From positions 34,210 through 77,346 of the forward strand of contig JBBEBG010000007.1 of the NCBI GenBank assembly GCA_040882465.1: 43,137 nucleotides of DNA, written 5' to 3'. Position numbers and translations under genes: made by a program. Shown here piece by piece: positions 32,160 through 42,400 of the stretch (positions within the stretch are counted from its first letter, which is position 1; the number at the start of each line of letters is the position of its first letter). The notes beneath the pieces were generated by a model that worked only from the letters and a program-made list of their open reading frames with translations, was not told the DNA's origin and made no database searches. Source of the DNA: Gemmatimonadota bacterium. Lineage in GTDB: Bacteria; Gemmatimonadota; Gemmatimonadetes; Longimicrobiales; Gaopeijiaceae.

Positions 32160-34822
32160 CCGGCCGTCCTCGCGCACGTTTTCTCCTCCTCCTCTTCGGA
32201 CTCCTTCTCGGCGGATGCGTCGGGAGCGACCGCGCGACCGCGCAGGGGCCGGAGGGGGCCGCGGCCCTTCTGCAGGAGGGCAACTACGACGAGGCCATCT
32301 CCCTCCTCGAGCGGGAGCGCGCCGCGGCACCCGGCCCCCAGTCCACCCGCGCCCTCGCCTCGGTTTTCCTCGAGGCAGGCCGTTACGACGACGCCGAGGC
32401 GCTGCTGAGGGATGCCTCGGAAGGGACGGACGATGCCGAACTCCAGCTCCTCCTGGGCCGATCGTTGTTGCAGCGCGGCCATCTCGATGAAGCGGATCGG
32501 GTGTTCGCCGCGGCGGCGGCGGGAACGGGGGGGGCAGCGCTCCTAGCCGAGATGCACCGGGGGGAGATCCTCCTTCGCCGGGGAGAGCGGGAGGCGGCGC
32601 TCGCGCTCTTCGATCGATTCATAGACGTCTACAACAACTCGTCCTCTCTCGGGTCGCGCGAGCTCCAGGCGGTGGCGGCCGCGGTGGCTCACCTCGGCAT
32701 CACGAACCCGGCACTCTACCAGGACGCCCTGATGGCCTACGACGAGGCGATCGCGGCGGACCCCGAAAATCTCGAGGCGCATCTCGAGCTCGGCTTCCTC
32801 TTCCTGGAGCGGTACAACATCCCCGACGCGATCGCGTCCTTTCGCGAGGTGCTTCGCCGGCGTTCCCGCCAACCGATGGCGCTCTACGGGCTCGCCGAAG
32901 CGGCATACCTCGAGGGCTCGGAGGAGGGCGCGCCCCTTTTGGACGAAGCCCTGAGCGCGAACCCCAATCTGGTCCCCGCCCTGATTCTCCGCGCCCGGAG
33001 CCAGCTCGGGGCCGAGGAGGTCGAGGCTACCGAGCGCGACCTCGCGTCGGCGCTCGATGTGGACCCGACCGCGACCCAGGCGCTCGCCGTACTTGCGGCG
33101 ACCCGCCTCCTCCAGGGGGAGACCGAGGACTTCGAGTCCATCGTGGACCGCGCGCTCAGGATGAACCCGCGCGACGCGGCTTTTTTCGTCACCGCGGGCG
33201 AGCTCGCCTCGCGGGGAAGGTTCTACGAGGAGGCCGCCGAGCTCGCCGTGAAGGGCATCGGGCTAGACACGCTCGCCTGGGACGCATATGGGACTCTGGG
33301 GATGAACCTGCTTCGCCTCGGAGCGATGGAGGAGGGGCGCGCCAACCTGGAGATTGCCTTCGATGGAGACCCTTACAACGTCTGGTACAAGAACACCCTC
33401 GACCTCCTCGACACGATGGAGGGGTTCGAGTCGTACAGCTCTGACCGGATCCGCGTTTACGTGGACCCTGAAGACGGTGAAGGGCTCGCGCTTTACATGC
33501 TCGACGTCGCGGAACGGGCTTACGCGGAGCTGGCCGAGCGGTACGGGTACGCACCAACGCCACCGATCCGCGTCGAGGCGTTCCGGCGGAGCGGCGACTT
33601 CTCCGTCCGCACCTTCGGGCTCACCGGGATCGGCGCACTCGGTGTGAGCTTCGGAAACGTCCTCGCCATGGATTCGCCGGCGGCGCGAGGGACCGAGGGA
33701 TTCCATTGGGCCTCCACCCTCTGGCACGAGATGGCCCATGCCTTCCACCTGGGGATGACGGATCACCGCGTACCTCGGTGGTTCAGCGAAGGCCTGGCGG
33801 TGCACGAGGAGCGGCGGGCCGGCCCGGGCTGGGGGATGCGTCCTTCCATTCCCTTCTTCGCGGCTTACGAGGAGGGCGAGCTTCGCTCGCCGAGCGAGCT
33901 AAGCCAGAGCTTCGTCCGGCCGCGAAGCCCGGATGAGGTCGGGTTCGCGTACATCATGGGCTCGCTGGTCATGCTCTGGATCGAGGAGGAGTGGGGAGCC
34001 GACGCGATCCTCGGAATGCTGGAGGGATATCGCAACCGGACGAGTCCCGACGAAGTGATCCGGAGTCGGTTGGACCTGAGTCTCGCGGAATTCGACCGCG
34101 GCTTCGACGCCTGGCTTCGCGACCGATACTCCGGGGGGTTCGCCGCGGCGCGCGCGGCACTGGAGCTTCGGGAGACTGGGCCCCAGCAGCGAGGGGATGT
34201 CGACTGGCTCAGGGAGCGGGTGGCGCAAGCCCCGAACGATGTGGAAGCTCGTATCGCGCTCGCGGCGGTCCACTTCGATGAGGAGCGTTACCGGGAGGCG
34301 ATCGCCCCCCTCTTGGAGGCGCGCGACATTTTCCCGGAAAATCCGGATCCCAGGGGACCGAATCGATTCCTCGCGGAGGTCTACCGGGAGCTTGGTGATT
34401 CGGACGCGGCCGTGGAGGCCCTCGTCGAGCACCTCGCCCAGGCGGCCGGCGACTACCGGGCCCAGCTCCTTCTGGCCGATCTCTTCGAGGAACGGAACGA
34501 CTCGGAACGAGCGGTCGGTGCACTCGAAGAGGCGATCAACGTCTATCCATTCGAGATCCCGGTGCACGAGCGGCTCGCGCTCCTTTACCGGGAGATCGGG
34601 AATGCAGGCGGTGAGGTGAGGGAGCGGAAGGCGATTCTCGCGCTGGATCCGGTGGACCGGGCCGGCGCCCTCTATGAGTTGGCGCTGGCGCAGCTCCGCG
34701 ACGGGGATCGAGGTGGGGCGAGGACGAGCGTGATGGGTGCGCTGGAACTCGCCCCCCGCTTCCCCGAGGCTCAGGACCTCCTCCTCGAGATCATGCAGGG
34801 GGGCGCGCCGAACGGCCGGTGA
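32156..34822 (+). CDS. TPR lipoprotein with peptidase-MA-like (gluzincin) domain
   Basis: An 888-residue lipoprotein: LLLLFGLLLGGC with lipobox Cys21. Residues about 35-420 are tetratricopeptide-type helical repeats (NYDEAISLLERE, GRYDDAEALLRDA, GHLDEADRVFAAA, NIPDAIASFREVL). A peptidase-MA-like domain follows: DRIRVYVDPEDGEGLALYMLDVAERAYAELAERYG, then the zinc site HEMAH at 524-528 with a third ligand Glu545 in WFSEGLAVHEE. More TPR-like repeats run to the C-terminus (RYREAIAPLLEARD, DSERAVGALEEAI). The zinc site is intact, so this is the active-looking protease of the operon. It probably sits on the periplasmic face of a membrane by its lipid anchor. It is co-translated with the caspase-like gene. 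Confidence 0.88.
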   Translation: MTGRPRARFLLLLFGLLLGGCVGSDRATAQGPEGAAALLQEGNYDEAISLLERERAAAPGPQSTRALASVFLEAGRYDDAEALLRDASEGTDDAELQLLLGRSLLQRGHLDEADRVFAAAAAGTGGAALLAEMHRGEILLRRGEREAALALFDRFIDVYNNSSSLGSRELQAVAAAVAHLGITNPALYQDALMAYDEAIAADPENLEAHLELGFLFLERYNIPDAIASFREVLRRRSRQPMALYGLAEAAYLEGSEEGAPLLDEALSANPNLVPALILRARSQLGAEEVEATERDLASALDVDPTATQALAVLAATRLLQGETEDFESIVDRALRMNPRDAAFFVTAGELASRGRFYEEAAELAVKGIGLDTLAWDAYGTLGMNLLRLGAMEEGRANLEIAFDGDPYNVWYKNTLDLLDTMEGFESYSSDRIRVYVDPEDGEGLALYMLDVAERAYAELAERYGYAPTPPIRVEAFRRSGDFSVRTFGLTGIGALGVSFGNVLAMDSPAARGTEGFHWASTLWHEMAHAFHLGMTDHRVPRWFSEGLAVHEERRAGPGWGMRPSIPFFAAYEEGELRSPSELSQSFVRPRSPDEVGFAYIMGSLVMLWIEEEWGADAILGMLEGYRNRTSPDEVIRSRLDLSLAEFDRGFDAWLRDRYSGGFAAARAALELRETGPQQRGDVDWLRERVAQAPNDVEARIALAAVHFDEERYREAIAPLLEARDIFPENPDPRGPNRFLAEVYRELGDSDAAVEALVEHLAQAAGDYRAQLLLADLFEERNDSERAVGALEEAINVYPFEIPVHERLALLYREIGNAGGEVRERKAILALDPVDRAGALYELALAQLRDGDRGGARTSVMGALELAPRFPEAQDLLLEIMQGGAPNGR

Positions 34823-34969
34823 GGCCGGCAGTCCAAAGGAGTGTGGGTGGGATGGTGGCCGGGCGACGCTCGTCGGCGATGCCGGAATCCTAGAAGCGGG
34901 AAATAGCGGGGGTCCGGAGTGGCCGGCCCCCCTTCGGACCAACGTGTGGGCGACGCCCCAGGAGGCCTC

Positions 34970-36007
<1,038 letters not shown>

Positions 36008-36026
36008 GGGGAGGAACGGAGAGGAG

Positions 36027-36971
36027 ATGAGCGTCGGACACGGTTGGGGCCGGGGGCAGGTCGGGCCAGGGGCCCGTTTCCTCGACCCCGTCGTCCTCCA
36101 GCGGATCGGAAGCCTCGAGCTCGTGGCACGGAGCGTCGTGGAGGGCTTCATGCAGGGGCTCCACCCCTCCCCCTTTCTCGGGCAGTCCGTGGACTTCGCG
36201 GAACACCGCCCCTACACGGTCGGCGACGATCCACGGCGGGTGGACTGGCGCGTTTATGCGCGCACGGGCCGGTACTACGTAAAGGAGTTCGAGGCCGAGA
36301 CGAACACGAACTTCACCGTCTACATGGATACCTCGCGCTCCATGGCGTTCGGGGAGCCGGTGACGAAGCTCGACTACGGGAAATTCCTCGCGGCCAGCCT
36401 CGCCTTCCTCGCGAGGCGGCAGGGAGACCGGGTCGGGTGCATCACCTTCGACCGGGGAGTGCGCGACGTCGTCCCCTGCTCCGCACGGCATCTGGAGCGA
36501 GTCCTCCTCGCGATCAGCCGCGCGAAGGCGGAGCGCTCCGGCGACCTCGCCCCCGCGCTCCGGGACGCAACGGGTCGGCGAGGCCGGAAGGGGATCATTG
36601 CGATCGTCAGCGATCTCTACGTGGAGCCGGAAGAGCTTCGGCTCCCGATCAGGCGTCTTCGCGAGATGGGGAACGACGTCATGGTCTTCCACATCCTCGA
36701 TCCCGCCGAACGCGAGCTCCCGTACGAAGGTCCCTTCACCCTCGAGGACATGGAGACGGGAGAAGTCCTTCCACTCGTCCCCAAGGAGCTGAAGGAAGAG
36801 TACCGGAATCTCGTGACGGCGCACGTCGCGAAGGTGGCGAAGGTCCTCGCGGGCTCCGGGGCGGACCATATCCTGGCGGATACTTCGCGGCCCCTCGACC
36901 AGGCCCTTTTCCACTACCTACTCGCGCGACAGTATCGTAAGCGCAGCGGACGATGGGCCTCTCCTTCCTGA
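36027..36971 (+). CDS. DUF58 / VWA-like protein
   Basis: A 314-residue soluble protein of the DUF58 family. The signature block FAEHRPYTVGDDPRRVDWRVYARTGRYYVKEFEAE lies at about 58-92. A VWA-like fold follows with MDTSRSM as a MIDAS-type motif near 100 and DFAPAL-type SGDLAPALRDATGRRGRKGIIAIVSDLY. The C-terminal part has the family's ILDPAERELPYEGPFTLEDMETGE. DUF58 proteins accompany MoxR ATPases almost everywhere and likely are their direct partners. It begins 20 bases after moxR and its last 19 bases overlap the next gene, a tight operon. Confidence 0.9.
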   Translation: MSVGHGWGRGQVGPGARFLDPVVLQRIGSLELVARSVVEGFMQGLHPSPFLGQSVDFAEHRPYTVGDDPRRVDWRVYARTGRYYVKEFEAETNTNFTVYMDTSRSMAFGEPVTKLDYGKFLAASLAFLARRQGDRVGCITFDRGVRDVVPCSARHLERVLLAISRAKAERSGDLAPALRDATGRRGRKGIIAIVSDLYVEPEELRLPIRRLREMGNDVMVFHILDPAERELPYEGPFTLEDMETGEVLPLVPKELKEEYRNLVTAHVAKVAKVLAGSGADHILADTSRPLDQALFHYLLARQYRKRSGRWASPS

Positions 36972-39163
36972 CCCCCCTCTTCCTCGCCGGGCTCCTCGCG
37001 ATCTCGGTGCCGATCTTCATCCACCTGATCCGCAGGCATCAGGGGAAGAAACTCGACTTCCCTTCCCTGATGTTCCTGCGCCAGCTCCCGGTGCGGTCGG
37101 TGAAACGGCTCCGGGTCCGCGATTGGCCCCTCCTCCTCCTCCGCGCGGCCGCGCTCGCCCTGATCGTCCTGGCTTTCGCGCGCCCGGTCCTTCAGATCGG
37201 CGCGCAGGAAGAGGGCGTCGGAGGCGACGGGCTCCGAGAAGTCGTCGTGGTCCTCGACCGGTCCTGGAGCATGACGCGCGGCGATCGTTGGGATGACGCA
37301 CTCGGTGAGGCGCGTGACGTCCTGAACGGGTTGGTGGCGCCCGATCGGGTGGCTCTCGTCGTCTTCGACGCGTCGGGGCGGGTGGTCGTCGAACCGACCC
37401 TCGAGCCCGGTCGGGTGGCCGCGGCCCTCGACACGATCCGGGCCGGCTGGGGGGGCACGCAGGTGGGCGCGGGGCTTCAGGCCGCGCGCGGGATTCTCGA
37501 GGCCTCGGAGCGGTCGCGCAGGGAAGTCGTCCTGATCTCCGACTTCCAGCTTCGGGGTTGGGAAGAGGGCGTGCATGAACAACTCCCGGCGGGAACCACT
37601 CTTGTCCCGGTGGATGTCGGGGACGACGGGATCGGCTCGCTCATCGTGTCGGACGTGACCCTGGAGCATTCCTTCTTCGAAGGGCGCCAAAGGGTGCATC
37701 CGCAGGTGCGGATCATCCGGAGCGGCGCGGAGGCGCCCTCCCAGGCCCGGGTCGCTCTGGAAATGGACGGTCGCGAGGTGGAGTCGCGGACGGTCGAGCT
37801 TCCCACGGAAGGCGCGGTCGCCGTGGCCTTCGAGCCGATCACCCTTCCGGATGCCGGAGTCCGTGGCGCGGTGAGGCTGGAGCCGCAGGGAGCGGCGGCC
37901 GAAGAGCCGTTCCGCTTCTTCTTCTCTCCGCAACAGGTACTCTCGATCCTCCTGGTCGAGGGGGCGAACGCGGGCGCGGGGAACAACCCGTACCTACGCA
38001 GCGCCCTTTCGATCGGGGGCGGCCAGGCCGTCCAGGTGCGCACGCGGGCCGGGGGCCAGGTCACCGCCGCCGATCTCCAGGGGACCGACGTCGCCGTTTT
38101 CAGCGATGTCCCGCTCCCCTCAGGGGCCTCGGGATCGCTCCTGCGCGCCTTCATCCGGCAGGGGGGAGGTCTCGTCATCGCGACGGGCGCGGCGAGCACC
38201 CCCGCGACCTGGGAGTCGGACTGGGACGAGTTCCTTCCGGGGGAAGTCGGGATGCCGGTGGACCGGAATCCCCTCCGCGGCGGAACGCTCACGGGTGTGG
38301 ACCGCGACCACCCGATCTTTTCTCCTTTTACGGCGCTCGCGGGGAGCGGCCTCGGAGGCCCGCGATTCTACCGTTATCGGACCCTCGTGCTCCCTCCCGA
38401 GGCGCCGGCCCAGCCGACGCCAGGCGGAGGGGTGGAAGAGGGCGCCCGTCCGGATGTCCCGCTGGTGATCGCGCGCTTCGACGACGGGGCGCCGGCGCTC
38501 GCGGAGCGCACGGTAGGCCTCGGACACGTGCTTCTCTGGACCTCCACGCTCGACAACAGCTGGACCGACTTCCCGATTCACCCGGTCTTTCTTCCGGTGG
38601 TTCAGGAGATGGCCCGGTACGCCGCCTCGGAACGGGAGGCCGAGCCCTACTTCACCGTGGGGCAGCCGCTCGACGCCGAATTTCTCCTCACCGAGGCGGG
38701 AGCCCCCGCGCCGGTCGCGCGGCCGGGCGAGGCCCCAGTTCCCGCACCCCTGGCGATCCTGGTGGGTCCCGACGGCGTCGGAGCCGAGTTGGGCGGCGAG
38801 GCGGGCGATCTCGTCCAGCTCCCCGTGCCCGGGTTCTACGAGGTCCGTCTGGGGGAAGACGGGGCGGACGGAACGCGCACCTTCGCCGCGAATCCGGATG
38901 TCGCGGAAGCCGATCCGACGCGGATCGATCCCCAGGAGTTGATCCTCGCGGTCGCACCGGGGTCGGGGAGCGGGGGCGAAGGAGCGGAGCCGGCCGACGA
39001 CGCGCTGGGCAACGCGGCGGCCGCCGCCACCCTCTTACAGGAAGGAGAGCGCCGCCAGGGCGCGTGGCGGTTTTTCCTCCTCGGGGCGGTCCTCCTTCTC
39101 GTGAGCGAGGCCCTGGTGGCGAGCCGAACCCGACCGCTGAACCGGGCCTTGTTGGAAGAGTAG
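36953..39163 (+). CDS. BatA-like membrane VWA protein
   Basis: A 736-residue membrane protein. Residues 1-80 form the BatA (aerotolerance) N-terminal domain: LTPLFLAGLLAISVPIFIHLIRR, KLDFPSLMFLRQLP, then a second helix LLLLRAAALALIVLAFARPVL. A VWA domain follows with MIDAS DRSWS at 102-106, GGTQVGAGLQAARGILEAS and VVLISDFQLRGW. The middle has Ig-like and GATase-like segments (DVAVFSDVPLPSGASGSLLRAFIRQGGGLVIATG, HPIFSPF). A single helix (WRFFLLGAVLLLVSEALVASR) anchors the C-terminus. The layout mirrors the protein at 28753, which suggests the two are partners or duplicates. It starts inside the end of the DUF58 gene. Confidence 0.9.
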   Translation: MGLSFLTPLFLAGLLAISVPIFIHLIRRHQGKKLDFPSLMFLRQLPVRSVKRLRVRDWPLLLLRAAALALIVLAFARPVLQIGAQEEGVGGDGLREVVVVLDRSWSMTRGDRWDDALGEARDVLNGLVAPDRVALVVFDASGRVVVEPTLEPGRVAAALDTIRAGWGGTQVGAGLQAARGILEASERSRREVVLISDFQLRGWEEGVHEQLPAGTTLVPVDVGDDGIGSLIVSDVTLEHSFFEGRQRVHPQVRIIRSGAEAPSQARVALEMDGREVESRTVELPTEGAVAVAFEPITLPDAGVRGAVRLEPQGAAAEEPFRFFFSPQQVLSILLVEGANAGAGNNPYLRSALSIGGGQAVQVRTRAGGQVTAADLQGTDVAVFSDVPLPSGASGSLLRAFIRQGGGLVIATGAASTPATWESDWDEFLPGEVGMPVDRNPLRGGTLTGVDRDHPIFSPFTALAGSGLGGPRFYRYRTLVLPPEAPAQPTPGGGVEEGARPDVPLVIARFDDGAPALAERTVGLGHVLLWTSTLDNSWTDFPIHPVFLPVVQEMARYAASEREAEPYFTVGQPLDAEFLLTEAGAPAPVARPGEAPVPAPLAILVGPDGVGAELGGEAGDLVQLPVPGFYEVRLGEDGADGTRTFAANPDVAEADPTRIDPQELILAVAPGSGSGGEGAEPADDALGNAAAAATLLQEGERRQGAWRFFLLGAVLLLVSEALVASRTRPLNRALLEE

Positions 39164-39169
39164 AGGTCC

Positions 39170-39332
39170 TAGTGTCCCGTCCCCGGAGTTCGTTGAGCAC
39201 CGAGGGTGCCGATGCGCCGCGCCGGCAAGGCGCGACGACGAGGAGTAGCAGGGCTACTTCGAGGAGGAGCAACGCTACCGGGGCGGATGCAGCGCCGCAC
39301 GAATGCCAACGAACTCCGGGGACGGGACACTA
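39170..39332. repeat. 163-bp element bounded by a perfect 26-bp inverted repeat
   Basis: Left arm 39170-39195 (begins TAGTGTCCCGTCCCCGG) and right arm 39307-39332 are exact reverse complements over 26 bases, enclosing 111 bases. The interior has its own partial symmetry (GATGCGCCGCGCCGGC near the left arm, GCGGATGCAGCGCCGC near the right). It has no credible coding capacity. It lies in the only large gap (280 bases) between the last two genes of the operon. This is the shape of a MITE or REP/REPIN-like non-autonomous element, of the kind mobilised by REP-associated Y1 transposases. It could also fold into a long cruciform that attenuates transcription. No target-site duplication was evident. 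Confidence 0.7.
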
Positions 39333-39442
39333 AGATCCCAACGAGATCCTGACGTCAGGGCGGGAATGCGCGTCTGGCGCGGTTCCTGCTGATTGCACAT
39401 CGTACTGAAGAGCCTCGGACCACTCCTCGACGGAGAAGGGCC

Positions 39443-42400
39443 ATGAACCACCGCGTGGGCGGAAGCGAACGGAGAGAGCTGCGAGACGTCGTCCGGACCG
39501 TGCGGCGCCGGTGGCGAATTCGAAATGCCCTCCGGGGAGGCCTTCTGACCGTCATTTCCGCGGTCGTCGCTCTCCTCGTCGTGAGCTTCGCGATGGACCG
39601 CTGGACCGGAAGCCAGGCCGCGGCGACGGTCTTCGCCCTGGTCCTATACCTCGGTGTCGCCTGGGTTGCCGTCCGCACGCTCTTCCGGCCGATTTTCCGG
39701 AAACTCACCGACCTACAGGTCGCGCATTATCTCGAGGAGAACGAACCCGCTCTCCGTGCCGAAATCCTCACCGCGGTGGGCGCGATGGAGGAGCAGAAGC
39801 TCGAGAGGACGGTTCTCCTCGACGGGCTCATCCGCGCCGCGGTGCTCAGGGCCCGGGAAGTCGAGGGTGGACTCCGCGTGGACCGGGAGCCACTGAAGCG
39901 ACTTTCCTGGGTGAACGCGGGGGTCGCCGCGGTGCTCCTCGCCTTCCTCCTCGTGGATCCGCTCGGGTTCCGGGAGTCCCTCCCGGATCTCGCGCGCCCT
40001 TGGACCGCCGTGGAAGCCGCGAGCCCGCTCGCGATCCAGCTCAACCCGGGCGACACCTCCGTGGCGCGCGGCGCCGAGCTGCGCATCGGCGCCGAGGCCC
40101 AGGGATTCGCGCCGGAACAGGTGGACGTCGTCTACCGGAGCGAGTCCGAGGCGCAGTGGGCGCGGTGGCCGATGCTCGCGTCCGCGGAAGGGACGGCGGC
40201 GTACGAGTTCGTCTTTTTCCGCGTTGACGAGCCGGTCGAATATTACGTCGAATCCGAAGGGATCCGGTCCGGGACGCATACGATCTCCGTGGTGGACCTC
40301 CCCTACGTCTCGCAGCTCGAGATCGAGATCCATCACCCGGCCTATACGGGGCGGGCGCCGGACATCCTCGAGTTCGGGGGGGACATCGTCGTCCTTCGCG
40401 GAACCCGGGTGGTGGTGCGCGCGCACCCGACCATCGCGGTGCCTTCCGGGAAAATCGTCCTCGAGGAGGTGGGAGAGGTAGCGCTCGCCGCCGGGGCCGA
40501 GGGTGTGCTCCAGGGCGAGTTCGTCGTCGAGCGGGCCGGATTCTACCGGATCGAGCTCCAGGACGACGCGGGGCAGATCCATCGAGGGACCCCCGACCAC
40601 CTGATCGATCTCGTCCAGGATCTCCCGCCCCTCGTCTCTTTCGCCCGCCCGGCGAGGGACGTTCGGGTGACTTCGATCGAGGAAGTCTTCGTCCAAGTGG
40701 AGGCGAGCGACGACCACGGGATCGCGATGCTCGAACTCGTCTATTCGGTGAACGCGGGCGAGGAGCAGACGATCGCGCTCCTCAACGACTCGGGAACCCG
40801 CCTCGAAGAAGTCTCCGCGGGGCACACCTTCTTCCTCGAGGAGCTCGAGCTCCAGCCCGGCGACCTCGTCTCCTACTACGCCCGCGCCCTGGACAATGGG
40901 CCCGGCGCGGAGGAGCGCGAAGCCCGCACGGACCTCTTCTTCGTGCAGATCCGGCCCTTCTCCCAGGACTTCCGCCAGGCCGAGCAGGGCCCGGCAGGCG
41001 GCGGGGGGGGCGGTGGAGGCGGCGGCGGTGGCGATCCCCTGGCCGGCCAATTCTCGCAGCGCCAGCGGGACATCGTCACGGCCACCTTCAACGTGGACCG
41101 TGACTGGCGGCGCTCGAATCCAGAACGGCTCGCCGAGGACATCGCCACGATCGCGCAGTCCCAGGCCGCGCTGCAGGGCGAGGTCGAAGCGTTCCTGAAC
41201 GAGCTGCGGCCGCGGCTGGCGCGGATGCCAGTGGAGATGCAGCAGGTCGCCGAGATCCTCCCGGTTGCCACCGAAGCCATGCAGGCCGCCGCACTCGAGC
41301 TCATCGCCCAGCGCCCCCCCGAGGCGTTGCCACCCGAGCAGCGGGCGCTCCAGTTCCTCCTCCGGGCGGAAGCGGTCTTCCGCGAGGTGCAGCTCCAGGA
41401 GCAGCAGGCCCAGCAGGGCGGAGGCGGAGGCCAACAAAACCAGCCGCGCGAAGACCTCGCGGACTTCTTCGACCTCCAGATGGATCGGCTCCGGAACCAG
41501 TACGAGCAACTCCAGCAGGGGGAGCGCCAGCAGCAGAGCCAGCAGATGGACGAGGCGATGCAGCGGCTCCAGGAGCTCGCGCGCCGTCAGCAGCAGGAGG
41601 AGGAGCGCCTCAGGAGGGCCGCGGACCAGCTCCAACAGGGTTCGGCCGCGGGAGGAGAGAGCCAGCGTCGTCTCGCGGAGGAAACGGAAGAGGCCGCCCG
41701 CCAACTCGAACGGCTCGCCCGCGAGCAGGGGTCACAGGAGCTCGCGGAAGCGGCCCGACGGCTTCAGGAAGCCGCCGACGCGATGCGGCAGTCCGCCGCG
41801 GCGCGCGACGCCCGTGGCCTCGGCCAGGCCGCCGCGGCCGCCGACGCGCTCGAAGAGGCCCGTCGCCTCCTCGACCGAAATCAGGAGAACCAGCTCGGAC
41901 AGGCCGTCGAGGACGTGGCGAACCGGGCCCGGCAGGCGCTTCAACGCCAACAGGCGATCGAGGAGGCCGTATCCGAGCTTCCGATGGAGGCGGGTGCGCG
42001 CCAGCAGGCGATCCCCGACATCATCGAGGAGAAAGAGGCGCTCCGGGAGGAGATCCAGCGCCTCGACGAAGACCTTCGCCAGATTTCACGCCAGTCCGCC
42101 GCCGAGGACATGGAGGCGGAGCGCGCTTTCCGCGACGCCGCCGCCGCGATCCGGGACGGGCAGTTGGACGATCGGATCGAATACTCCCAGGACCTCATTC
42201 CCTCGCCCTCGATGGCGGAACGGGCCCAGGAATTCGAGCAGCAGATCTCCGAGCTGGTCGAGGAGATGAACGCACAGGTTCAGCAGGGAGCGCGAGCCCT
42301 GGACGGGCAGGGCCGCGCCGGCGACTCCGAGCTCGCCGACCGGGCCCGCGACCTCATCCGCGGTGCCGAGTCCATGGCCGAACGCACGCGCCAGGCTGCC

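Noticed and set aside
39064-39333. 89-residue frame crossing the inverted-repeat element
   Set aside because: It starts inside batA in another frame and is simply open through the GC-rich element.
40999-41036. G-rich stretch in the DUF4175-like gene as a possible G-quadruplex or assembly error
   Set aside because: It stays in frame as a poly-Gly linker with mixed codons, the usual way such linkers are encoded.
39713-41704. 663-residue antisense frame opposite the DUF4175-like gene
   Set aside because: Leu/Glu-rich shadow of the Gln/Glu/Arg-rich coiled coil; no independent evidence of coding.
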